From NCBI GenBank assembly GCA_000434775.1, contig FR895475.1, positions 8,612 through 26,116 of the forward strand: DNA of 17,505 bases, read 5' to 3'. The notes below the pieces were generated by a model, which worked only from the letters and a program-made list of their open reading frames with translations, ran no database searches and had not been told where the DNA came from. The DNA is from Eggerthella sp. CAG:368. Lineage in GTDB: Bacteria > Actinomycetota > Coriobacteriia > Coriobacteriales > Eggerthellaceae. Positions 1-6,779 of this stretch are shown piece after piece (position 1 is the first letter of the stretch; every line of letters begins with the position of its first letter). The translations under genes and the position numbers were made by a program.

Positions 1-1149
1 ATTCAGGCAGGCGGCATTCCGCTTGGAAAACTCAACATGGATGAGTTTGCGTTTGGTTCTTCTACGGAAACTTCGGCGTTTGGCTGCACCTATAATCCAT
101 GGGATTTAGAGCGCGTTCCGGGTGGTTCTTCGGGTGGTTCTGCGGCAGCGGTTGCTGCAGGTCTTGCGTGCGTAACGCTTGGTTCCGACACGGGCGGATC
201 GATTCGTCAGCCAGGCAGTTTTTGCGGTGTTGTTGCGGTAAAGCCAACCTATGGCGTGGTTTCTCGTTATGGCGTTGTGGCCTTTGGTAGTTCGCTTGAC
301 CAGGTTGGTCCTTTTGCGCGCAGTGTCGAAGACGCCGCTCTTGCCATGAATGCTCTTGCGGGGCACGACTCTAAAGATTGCACGAGTCAGCCTGTTCAGA
401 CAGACTTTACGGAAAATCTTGCCGAGGGTGTTTCGGGCATGCGTATCGGTATCGTTCCAAGCTTTATGGAAGCTGAAGGTCTTGACGAAGAAGTTCGCGC
501 AAAGGTGGAAGAAGCAATCAATCACCTTAAGAAGATGGGTGCAGAAATCGTCGAAGTTGAACTTCCTAATGCTCAGGCAGCCATGAGTGCTTACTACGTT
601 TTGGGCCCATGTGAGGCATTTTCCAACCTCGCCCGCTTTGATTCGGTTCGCTACGGCTATTGTCCTGAAGGTTACAAAGATTTGGGCTCTCAGTACGAGG
701 CGGCTCGCGCGGGCGGATTTGGCCCAGAGGCTCGTCGCCGTATTATGTTGGGCAGCTACTTACTTTCTTCGGGTGTATATGACAAGTATTACTACCCTGC
801 ACAGCAGGTTCGTACTCTTATTACGCAAGATTATCTCAATGCTTACGAAAAGGTTGACTGTATTGTTGCTCCCGTAAGTCCTCGCACCGCATTTAAGTTT
901 GGTGAAATCGCCGACCCAACGTCAATGTATCTTTCCGATATGTTTACCATTTCAATCAACATTGCTGGCAATGGTGGCATGAGCTTTCCTGTGGGGCTTG
1001 GTGCAACGTCTGGTTTACCGGTGGGTGTTCAGCTTATTAGTCCTGCATTTAAAGATGAGAATATGTTTAGAGTTGCAGCAGCGCTTGAGACCGTATACGG
1101 AACGGCTCCTGTCGCACCTGCTTTTTCTGACGGAAAGGCTGGTGAATAG
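1..1149 (+). CDS. gatA: Glutamyl-tRNA(Gln)/aspartyl-tRNA(Asn) amidotransferase subunit A, 5' end missing
   Basis: GatA releases ammonia from glutamine and passes it to GatB, which amidates Glu-tRNA(Gln) or Asp-tRNA(Asn) in the cytoplasm. The frame is open from base 1, so the gene starts upstream; 382 residues are visible and about 100 are missing compared with the usual ~485. The amidase signature is clear: GGSSGGS at visible residues 41-47 and SDTGGSIRQP at 62-71. By the spacing known for GatA, the cis-serine is Ser43 and the nucleophile Ser67; the catalytic Lys lies before the window. The C-terminal part (GGMSFPVGL, LPVGVQLI) is typical and intact. The stop is 3 bases before gatB, so the two are co-transcribed; gatC is probably upstream. 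Identification is firm. Confidence 0.97.
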   Translation: MQAGGIPLGKLNMDEFAFGSSTETSAFGCTYNPWDLERVPGGSSGGSAAAVAAGLACVTLGSDTGGSIRQPGSFCGVVAVKPTYGVVSRYGVVAFGSSLDQVGPFARSVEDAALAMNALAGHDSKDCTSQPVQTDFTENLAEGVSGMRIGIVPSFMEAEGLDEEVRAKVEEAINHLKKMGAEIVEVELPNAQAAMSAYYVLGPCEAFSNLARFDSVRYGYCPEGYKDLGSQYEAARAGGFGPEARRRIMLGSYLLSSGVYDKYYYPAQQVRTLITQDYLNAYEKVDCIVAPVSPRTAFKFGEIADPTSMYLSDMFTISINIAGNGGMSFPVGLGATSGLPVGVQLISPAFKDENMFRVAAALETVYGTAPVAPAFSDGKAGE

Positions 1150-1152
1150 CTA

Positions 1153-2685
1153 ATGAAGAAACTTGAAGAAGTGCTTCAAGATTGGGAGGCTGTCATTGGT
1201 CTTGAAGTTCATGCGGAATTAACCACGCTTGAAACTAAGATGTTCTGTAACTGTAAGCTTGAGTTTGGTGCAGAACCCAACACCCATACGTGTCCCGTTT
1301 GTTTGGGGTTGCCCGGTGCGTTGCCCGTTCCCAACAAGGCTGCTATTGAGTCTATTGTTCTTGCTGGCTTAGCTACTAACTGTGACATTGAGAAACACTC
1401 GATGTTTTATCGCAAGAATTATATGTACCCCGACATGTCCAAGAACTTCCAAATCACGCAAGGGCCAGTAGCATTTTGTATGCGCGGCCATCTTGACTTA
1501 GAGGTTGATGGTGCTGCGGCAAAAGAACGCATTGATATTCCCGAAGCAAAAGAGGGAAGCTATGTTGCGCACATTGGTATCGAGCGTATTCATATGGAAG
1601 AAGACGCCGGTAAGATGATTCATATCGGTGGCGATGAGGGTCGTATTGCGGGAGCAACTCATTCGTTGGTTGATTACAATCGCTGCGGCACTCCGCTTAT
1701 TGAGTTAGTAACGCAGCCAGATTTGCGCACGCCTGAAGAGGCTCGTTTGTTCATGCAAAAGCTTCGCCAGATTTACTTGGCGATTGGTATTTCTGACTGC
1801 TCCATGGAAGAGGGTTCGCTTCGTTGTGACGGAAATGTAAGCTTGCGTCGTCGTGGCGAAACCAAGCTGGGCACCAAAACCGAGCTCAAGAACATGAACA
1901 GCTTCAAAAACTTGCATGATGGTTTGGCATATGAAATTTGCCGACAGGCAGAAGTGCTCGAAGAGGGCGGAATTATTTATCAGGAAACGCGTCATTGGGA
2001 CCCAAGCGCAAAGCGCACCATTGTTATGCGTGTGAAGGAAACCGCAGATGACTATCGTCTTTTCCCCGATCCAGATCTTGCCCCTTACGATTTAAGCGAT
2101 GAGTTCATTGAAAACGTGCGCAAGCGTTTGCCAGAGTTGCCTGATGAAAAGGCGAAACGCTTCGAGGAAACCTTTGGTTTGTCTGCTTATGATGCGCGCC
2201 ACTTGGTTGAGCATCGTGCAACTTCAAATTTCTTTGAGGAATGCATGAAAAAAGCTTCCGCTGAATTGGCAAAACCGTTGGTAAATCTCATCATTAATGA
2301 TGTTGCAGCATACTTAAATGCAAACCCCGAGGCCGATCTTACGGAATCGAATCTCTCTCCCGCGCGCGCGGTTGAATTGGTAACGCTTCTTTCCAAGGAT
2401 GTCATTTCGTCGAAGCAGGCAAAGCAAGTGTTTGCGGCAATTTTGGAAGAAGACAAAGATCCTTCCGTCGTTGTTGAAGAACGTGGCATGAAACAGGTTT
2501 CCGATACGGGCGCAATTGAAGCGGTTGTTGATGGCGTTTTGGCTGCGTTCCCTGACAAAGTGGAACAGTATAGGGGAGGTAAGACGGGCCTTCTTGGTTT
2601 CTTTGTTGGTCAGTGCATGAAAGAAATGAAAGGGCAGGGTAACCCCAAGGTTATCAACGAACTGCTTACTAAGAAATTATCGTAA
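1153..2685 (+). CDS. gatB: Glutamyl-tRNA(Gln)/aspartyl-tRNA(Asn) amidotransferase subunit B
   Basis: GatB binds the misacylated tRNA, phosphorylates the Glu/Asp side chain with ATP and amidates it with ammonia from GatA. The protein has 510 residues, slightly longer than the usual 475-500. Visible marks are VIGLEVHAEL near the N-terminus (14-23), a zinc-type Cys set (C32-x-C34 and C47-x-x-C50), the ALPVPN motif (56-61), and KNYMYPDMSKNFQITQ in the kinase/channel core. The C-terminal ~150 residues are the helical YqeY-like tRNA-binding tail, ending GNPKVINELLTKKL as expected. The ATG follows the gatA stop by three bases, with a purine-rich stretch inside gatA as the likely ribosome site. It is the last gene of its operon, followed directly by a terminator. 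Confidence 0.97.
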   Translation: MKKLEEVLQDWEAVIGLEVHAELTTLETKMFCNCKLEFGAEPNTHTCPVCLGLPGALPVPNKAAIESIVLAGLATNCDIEKHSMFYRKNYMYPDMSKNFQITQGPVAFCMRGHLDLEVDGAAAKERIDIPEAKEGSYVAHIGIERIHMEEDAGKMIHIGGDEGRIAGATHSLVDYNRCGTPLIELVTQPDLRTPEEARLFMQKLRQIYLAIGISDCSMEEGSLRCDGNVSLRRRGETKLGTKTELKNMNSFKNLHDGLAYEICRQAEVLEEGGIIYQETRHWDPSAKRTIVMRVKETADDYRLFPDPDLAPYDLSDEFIENVRKRLPELPDEKAKRFEETFGLSAYDARHLVEHRATSNFFEECMKKASAELAKPLVNLIINDVAAYLNANPEADLTESNLSPARAVELVTLLSKDVISSKQAKQVFAAILEEDKDPSVVVEERGMKQVSDTGAIEAVVDGVLAAFPDKVEQYRGGKTGLLGFFVGQCMKEMKGQGNPKVINELLTKKLS

Positions 2686-2692
2686 TAATTCC

Positions 2693-2732
2693 AAAGAAGG
2701 CGGCAATAATGTATGTATTGCGCCTTCTTTTT
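2693..2732 (+). terminator. Rho-independent terminator of the gatAB operon
   Basis: AAAGAAGGCGGCAATA (2693-2708) pairs with TATTGCGCCTTCTTT (2716-2730) with a single bulged G and a 7-base loop, and ends in a run of five T (2728-2732). It starts 7 bases after the gatB stop codon. Confidence 0.9.
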
Positions 2733-2840
2733 GCAAAGAGCCTAATGTCCTCAAAGGAAACTAAGAGGGTTCGGCTAAGAGGAGCGATAAGTTCTTAATC
2801 CTGATAGTTCTTAAAGGTTGATTAAGTACTTCGGAATTGA

Positions 2841-2876
2841 AAAGCGGTGGCGATTCGGTCGTCATCGCTTTCTTTT
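2841..2876. terminator. Hairpin with U-tracts on both strands, probable bidirectional terminator
   Basis: AAAGCGGTGGCGA (2841-2853) pairs with TCGTCATCGCTTT (2859-2871) over 13 bp with two G-U pairs and a 5-base loop. On the plus strand it is followed by CTTTT; on the minus strand by TTTTC. It may end minus-strand transcripts from the serine hydrolase gene, or a short plus-strand transcript arising downstream of gatB. Confidence 0.6.
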
Positions 2877-2892
2877 ATAGGCTCGCGAACCT

Positions 2893-2935
2893 ATAAATTA
2901 TGAACCACCCTTCAAAAGGGAGGTTCATAATTTAT
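2893..2935. repeat. 18-bp imperfect inverted repeat
   Basis: ATAAATTATGAACCACCC (2893-2910) and GGGAGGTTCATAATTTAT (2918-2935) pair in 17 of 18 positions around a 7-base loop. There is no T-run on either side, so it is not a standard terminator. It overlaps a second inverted repeat (2874-2881 with 2890-2897), so two alternative hairpins compete for the same bases. Confidence 0.75.
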
Positions 2936-3032
2936 GCGTGTCGGATGGGAGTGTTTCGGTATTGTCGTTTACGAAATGGCGTTATTGACCCAGGCTATTG
3001 TGGATGGCTTAGATCGAGTCGTTATGAGAAGC

Positions 3033-4238
3033 CTAGTCTAGGTCGTTGTGGCTGGCAAAAACGGCAGTGATAAGGTTTTCAATTAATACAAAGTTATCTT
3101 CATCTTCAGAAAGACCTGTCATGACGCTCATGATGTAGGTGTTCCCATCGAGTTCAACAATTCCCGCATCGCAGAGTCCGTTATAGTCATGCGCATAGTC
3201 ACTGCCCGAACACCAGCCTGCTTTGTTGTGGACCAGTGCTCCTTGGGGTTCAACAGCATTGCGCAAGAAGGAGAGATTTGTTTGTTCGCAAAGAGATCTA
3301 AGCCATGCAGCCGTTGGGCTGTCCGACTGGAAATAATCATACATTTCCGTCCAAATTTTTGCGGAGCTTCGCGCGGTATACCAGGGAAACCATGAATCTG
3401 GAAGATAGGCAGTGTCGTTTACGCCGAGTGATTCAGTCCATTCGTTGAAACCTGCAAAATCATACATGGTGCGTAGAGTGCCAAAGGCATCATTGTCTGA
3501 ATTAATGACAGATTCTTCGATAAGGCTTTTAACTTGTGAGCCGCGCACATCGAAAGTGTCAGTTGTGACACCGGGCAGAGCTAACTCTCCATTTTCTACG
3601 TGCTGCTCGCAAATATAGAGCGCATAAGGAGCTTTAAAAGAGCTTGCTCCGTAGATTTTGGCATCGGGATTATAGGTAATGCCACGACCTGTTTTTATGT
3701 CATAGAATACAATGCCCACTGCCGCTTGGGGTTCGATAGCGGCAATCGCGCTTTCAATTTGTTTTTGTTCTTCCGAAGAAAGGGTGGGAGCGGGAAGATT
3801 AGAAAGCGAAAAGGATTGTAGGCTTTCTGAGGAGGGAATTTTATCGAGGGCCGCGGGTGTTCCTTTGAAATCTAGCAACATTTCCATGAAGTCATTGTCT
3901 TCAGGCGCAAGTGAAGATTCTATTTCTGATGTATCTTTGGCCGAATGCCTGCTGGAAGCTTCGTTTTCCGACTGCTGCGAGCATGAAACACAGCTGTTGA
4001 GTGCAAAGAGAGTGATTGCTCCTGCAACTATGAGGGCAAGAATTGCAATGAGAGTTGAGCGACGATCCTCAATTGTTTCGGCTGTTTTAATTGCGGCCAG
4101 TTCAGAGAATGAAAGAGGCTCGGAAGTTTGGTCAGTATGCTTGCCTAACGGGGAGGCGTGGCGTGGTCCCTGCTTTGTGTGTTTTCCTGCCTTGGTGGTT
4201 TGGCTGGTGTGCTTTGGTTGTTTGCTGCTTGAATTCAT
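3033..4238 (-). CDS. Membrane-anchored serine hydrolase of the class A beta-lactamase-like fold
   Basis: The 401-residue product has a hydrophilic, Lys/His-rich N-terminus (1-58), two arginines, one membrane segment (about 61-83) and a low-complexity Ser/Glu-rich linker, then a penicillin-interacting-type domain outside the cell (about 155-401). The active-site trio is visible: SSFK (Ser199, Lys202), SDN (247-249) and KAG (339-341) in the place of KTG. I see no omega-loop ExxLN, so deacylation as in a true class A beta-lactamase is doubtful; a peptidoglycan-related or inactive role is as likely. The frame stays open to 4361, but those extra 41 codons run through the upstream gene's terminator, so the ATG at 4238 is chosen. 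No clear ribosome site is seen there. Substrate unknown. Confidence 0.8.
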   Translation of the reverse strand: MNSSSKQPKHTSQTTKAGKHTKQGPRHASPLGKHTDQTSEPLSFSELAAIKTAETIEDRRSTLIAILALIVAGAITLFALNSCVSCSQQSENEASSRHSAKDTSEIESSLAPEDNDFMEMLLDFKGTPAALDKIPSSESLQSFSLSNLPAPTLSSEEQKQIESAIAAIEPQAAVGIVFYDIKTGRGITYNPDAKIYGASSFKAPYALYICEQHVENGELALPGVTTDTFDVRGSQVKSLIEESVINSDNDAFGTLRTMYDFAGFNEWTESLGVNDTAYLPDSWFPWYTARSSAKIWTEMYDYFQSDSPTAAWLRSLCEQTNLSFLRNAVEPQGALVHNKAGWCSGSDYAHDYNGLCDAGIVELDGNTYIMSVMTGLSEDEDNFVLIENLITAVFASHNDLD

Positions 4239-4343
4239 GAATGGGAGACTATCACAAATACAAAGGAAAAGGCGACAGGTGTAGCTGGTTGCACAAAAAG
4301 TTGCCACACAGAAACTTACCAACCTGGACAACGGAGCCGGTTG

Positions 4344-4373
4344 CAAAAAAAGACCAGCCATGGTTGGCTGGTC
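4344..4373 (-). terminator. Terminator of the universal stress protein gene
   Basis: Read on the minus strand, GACCAGCCA and TGGCTGGTC (4365-4373 and 4352-4360) form a perfect 9-bp stem with a 4-base loop, followed by seven T (complement of 4345-4351). It lies downstream of the uspA-type gene and upstream of the serine hydrolase gene, so the two minus-strand genes are separate transcription units. Confidence 0.9.
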
Positions 4374-4418
4374 ATAATGCTTTCATGGTTGTTTAAAGAG
4401 ACGCCCGGTACACCCTCC

Positions 4419-4439
4419 GTTTAAGAGCGATTCTTAAAC
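4419..4439. repeat. 8-bp perfect inverted repeat in the 3' region of the stress gene
   Basis: GTTTAAGA (4419-4426) and TCTTAAAC (4432-4439) surround a 5-base loop, 18 bases past the stop of the stress-protein gene. There is no T-run. It may be a 3'-end stabilising hairpin; no function can be assigned. Confidence 0.5.
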
Positions 4440-4457
4440 TACTCAAGGTTCTTAACG

Positions 4458-4934
4458 CTATTTAACAATGAGTACAGGAATTTCTGCGTTGCGAAGAACG
4501 CCAAAGCTTACGCTGCCAAGCATGCCACGAATAGCGCCTAAGCCGCGTGAGCCCATAACAATAAGATCGCAGCTGTAATACTTCGAAGCATCAACAATGG
4601 TGTCGATGGTATAAACACCAAAAACTACTTCAGCAGAAAGCTCTCCTTTAAAATCCTTTACTAAAGGAGCGATTGCTTCAGTGATTTCTTCATCGTTTTG
4701 TTCGGTCCGTTGCTTAAGAAGCGTTGCAAAATCGCCCTGGCCAACAAGTGAAATCCCTAAGCCAAAGCCAGATTGATTCATGCTGCTGTAAACCAAATCT
4801 TGAGGAGGAGCGGAAACCTTAACAACGTGAATCTGTGCGCCCTCCTCTTCGCTGGCAAGCTTGATGGCTTCACTAAGAGCGTGTGCTGCATGATCTGAAT
4901 CATCAAACGGAACCAAGATATTTTTAAATCCCAT
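4458..4934 (-). CDS. Universal stress protein, UspA family, single domain
   Basis: The 158-residue product has one Usp domain. It opens with FKNILVPFDDSDHAAHAL (beta-1 with the nucleotide-contacting Asp) and ends with the ATP-loop pattern GSRG (128-131) ... GS (140-141) ... PVLIVK. The spacing between the second Gly and the GS is 8 residues where the usual pattern is 9, so ATP binding may be altered. Members are cytoplasmic, usually dimeric, and rise under stress; the exact role here is unknown. The frame is open for 36 more codons upstream, but AGGGAG five bases before the ATG at 4934, and the family's typical N-terminus, fix the start. A TATAAT box lies 35 bases upstream and a strong terminator follows, so it is monocistronic. 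Confidence 0.92.
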   Translation of the reverse strand: MGFKNILVPFDDSDHAAHALSEAIKLASEEEGAQIHVVKVSAPPQDLVYSSMNQSGFGLGISLVGQGDFATLLKQRTEQNDEEITEAIAPLVKDFKGELSAEVVFGVYTIDTIVDASKYYSCDLIVMGSRGLGAIRGMLGSVSFGVLRNAEIPVLIVK

Positions 4935-4968
4935 GAGAACTCCCTCTCTAACAGGTGAATATGACTTC

Positions 4969-4974
4969 ATTATA
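4969..4974 (-). promoter_or_regulatory. Candidate -10 box of the universal stress protein gene
   Basis: On the minus strand the sequence reads GCGTATAATGAAG, a perfect TATAAT. Transcription would begin near 4962, giving a leader of about 28 bases before the ATG. No good -35 hexamer is present at 16-18 bases, so an activator or an alternative sigma factor might be needed. Confidence 0.5.
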
Positions 4975-5078
4975 CGCTTTCGCGGCTGCTCACTGATATT
5001 TTTGAGAAGAGTGGTAGGGTTGCTTTGCAACATGTATGACAATATTTGTAAGAATGTGAAAATTCATTTAAAGATACT

Positions 5079-5110
5079 AGCACTTTACTGCTCTACTGTG
5101 CTAAAGTGCT
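5079..5110. promoter_or_regulatory. Perfect 9-bp inverted repeat upstream of the his operon, candidate operator
   Basis: AGCACTTTA (5079-5087) and TAAAGTGCT (5102-5110) are exact reverse complements with a 14-base spacer, so the centres lie about two helical turns apart. The site ends 47 bases before the hisZG ATG. Possible -10 boxes flank it (GATACT at 5073-5078; TATAGA at 5130-5135), both with weak -35 elements, so a protein bound here would block either promoter. The regulator is unknown. Confidence 0.5.
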
Positions 5111-5157
5111 TACACAGTCTTACAAGGTTTATAGAACGTTAGAAGGAAAGAAAGAGA

Positions 5158-6777
5158 ATGAACTTTGTTACTCCCGTTGGCTTTCGTGATGTGATGAGCG
5201 ATGAGGCTCTGGTGCGCGAGAACCTCACTTTTCGCGTGCAGCGTTGTTTTTCCGCTCAAGGATATCTTCCTATTGAAACACCAACCCTTGAGGTTTTGGA
5301 CGTTATGGAAGCGGGAGGGCATGTTCCAGAAGCTCCTTTTAAATTCTTCGATTCGCATGGTGATCTTTTGGCAATGCGTCCCGATGTCACCATGCAGATT
5401 GCGCGCATGTGCGCTACGCGCTTAAACCCCGCGGAGGAACCTATTCGTCTTCGTTATACGCAACGGGTATTTCGCGAAAAAACAGCAGAAGCTGCAGCAC
5501 GTGAAATTACTCAGCTCGGTGTTGAATCGGTAGGGGAATCGGGCGTAAAAGCAGACGCTGAGCTTATCGTTTTGTTTGCTGAAGCTCTTGCAGCTACTGG
5601 TTTGGAACAGTTTAAAATTGCACTTGGTTCGGCAGGCGTTTTGCGCGATTTACTGGCTTTAAGTGGCGCAACGTCTGAATGGCAGGCCGCTGTTCTTCAA
5701 GCTTTTCATACTTCAAATTTGGTAGATTTGGCTGAGCTCGTCGAGGAGGACGTTCCCAACAAACAAGCAGCGCAGGCAATTTTCGCACTTCCAAACCTTC
5801 GTGGTGGAAGGCAAGCATTAAAGGCAGTGCGTAGCGTTTTAGAACCGCTTGAAAACACAGCTGCCATCGATGAGCTTGAAGAGGTTTACAACTATCTGGT
5901 TAATGAGGGTCTTGAAGATAAGATTCTTATTGATTTTTCGGTTATGAGCTCGTTTGATTATTACACGGGTATCGTGTTTGAAGCCTATGCCCCTGGGCTA
6001 GGGTCTCCGCTTGGCGGTGGCGGTCGCTACGATAATCTGCTTGCCTCTTATGGCGCGGGACAGGTTCCTGCGGCCGGTTTTGCGTTTTATCTTGAGCAGG
6101 TAATGGCCGCGTTTGCAGTTGAAGAAAAAGAAGAAAAGCGGCCCTTGCGTATCGCGGTTCCTAAAGGTTCGCTAAACGAAGACGCTATTCGTGTTCTTAC
6201 GAATGCAGGTCTTGATACCGAAGGTCTTGCAGATGCTGGTCGTACGCTCATGATTCGCAAGGCTGATGTTGAATATATTATCGTTCGCCCAACGGATGCA
6301 CCTGTCTTTGTGGCGCTTGGTGCTGCCGATTGCGGCATTTGTGGCGAAGACTCACTTTTGGAAGCTTCGCCTGATGTCGTTGAATTGGTTGATCTAAAGT
6401 TTGGCGATTGCCGTTTTGTTGTTGCTGAGTCTAAGGGAACCACCGAAGCAGTTGAGAGTAGATATCGCAAACTCGGTTCCATTCGCGTGGCAACGAAGTA
6501 TCCCAACATCACCCGTGCGCACTATGCGAAAAAAGGTAAGCAGGTTGAAATTGTAAAGCTTCACGGCAACATTGAGCTTGCTCCTATCACGGGTATGGCT
6601 GAACGAATCGTTGATATTACAGCAACGGGCACAACACTTCGCGAGAACAATTTAGTGGTAGTTGATGAGGTTCTTTCTTCCACTGCGCGTTTCTTTGCAA
6701 ATCCTTGTTCATTCAGAACAAACCCTCGTGTTGGTCAGTTGGCTGAAATTTTATACAAGCAGGCTAAGGAGAAGTAG
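5158..6777 (+). CDS. hisZG: Fused ATP phosphoribosyltransferase: HisZ regulatory domain plus short-form HisG catalytic domain
   Basis: This 539-residue protein joins the two subunits of the first, committed step of histidine synthesis (ATP + PRPP to phosphoribosyl-ATP). Residues 1 to about 321 are HisZ, a HisRS-like paralogue: motif 2 RYTQRVFRE (99-107), SFDYYTGIVFEAY (265-277), GGGGRYDN (286-293). The HisRS motif-3 Arg is missing (GFAFYLEQV where HisRS has a GxER-type sequence), as expected for a non-charging HisZ. A charged linker (322-328) leads to short HisG (329-539): RIAVPKGSL, DCGICGEDSLLE, and the PRPP loop RIVDITATGTTLREN (483-497). No C-terminal long-form regulatory domain follows. 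The start has AAGGAAAG about 9 bases upstream. The single frame shows no sign of a frameshift. First gene of the operon; hisD follows after two bases. Confidence 0.95.
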   Translation: MNFVTPVGFRDVMSDEALVRENLTFRVQRCFSAQGYLPIETPTLEVLDVMEAGGHVPEAPFKFFDSHGDLLAMRPDVTMQIARMCATRLNPAEEPIRLRYTQRVFREKTAEAAAREITQLGVESVGESGVKADAELIVLFAEALAATGLEQFKIALGSAGVLRDLLALSGATSEWQAAVLQAFHTSNLVDLAELVEEDVPNKQAAQAIFALPNLRGGRQALKAVRSVLEPLENTAAIDELEEVYNYLVNEGLEDKILIDFSVMSSFDYYTGIVFEAYAPGLGSPLGGGGRYDNLLASYGAGQVPAAGFAFYLEQVMAAFAVEEKEEKRPLRIAVPKGSLNEDAIRVLTNAGLDTEGLADAGRTLMIRKADVEYIIVRPTDAPVFVALGAADCGICGEDSLLEASPDVVELVDLKFGDCRFVVAESKGTTEAVESRYRKLGSIRVATKYPNITRAHYAKKGKQVEIVKLHGNIELAPITGMAERIVDITATGTTLRENNLVVVDEVLSSTARFFANPCSFRTNPRVGQLAEILYKQAKEK

Positions 6778-6779
6778 TC

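Larger units (their letters stand above)
2686..3032. other. Non-coding stretch between gatB and the serine hydrolase gene
   Basis: This gap of about 350 bases holds no convincing gene. It contains the gatB terminator (2693-2732), paired direct repeats CTAAGAGG (2761-2768 and 2775-2782) and AGTTCTTAA (2790-2798 and 2806-2814), a hairpin with a U-tract (2841-2876), an 8-bp inverted repeat TTTATAGG/CCTATAAA (2874-2897), and an 18-bp inverted repeat (2893-2935). The part between the two terminators could be a small RNA or a decayed remnant; neither is proven. Confidence 0.6.

Noticed and set aside
106..525. 139-codon minus-strand open frame inside gatA
   Set aside because: Antisense shadow of a conserved gene; composition unlike a real protein.
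4000..4070. Lipoprotein signal in the serine hydrolase (LNSC after the hydrophobic stretch)
   Set aside because: The stretch is preceded by about 58 hydrophilic residues and position -2 is Asn, so a signal-anchor helix is more likely.
3033..4238. Antibiotic-resistance beta-lactamase
   Set aside because: KTG is replaced by KAG and no omega-loop glutamate is evident; resistance cannot be claimed from sequence.
3712..4284. 190-codon plus-strand open frame opposite the serine hydrolase gene
   Set aside because: Antisense of a gene with recognisable active-site motifs and its own membrane helix; no ribosome site or known domain.
4239..4361. 41-codon N-terminal extension of the serine hydrolase frame
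   Set aside because: It passes through the stem-loop and T-run that end the upstream stress gene, has no ribosome site, and its residues look random; the ATG at 4238 is a better start.
4935..5042. 36-codon extension of the universal stress protein
   Set aside because: It would cover the TATAAT box and the ribosome site AGGGAG that serves the ATG at 4934.
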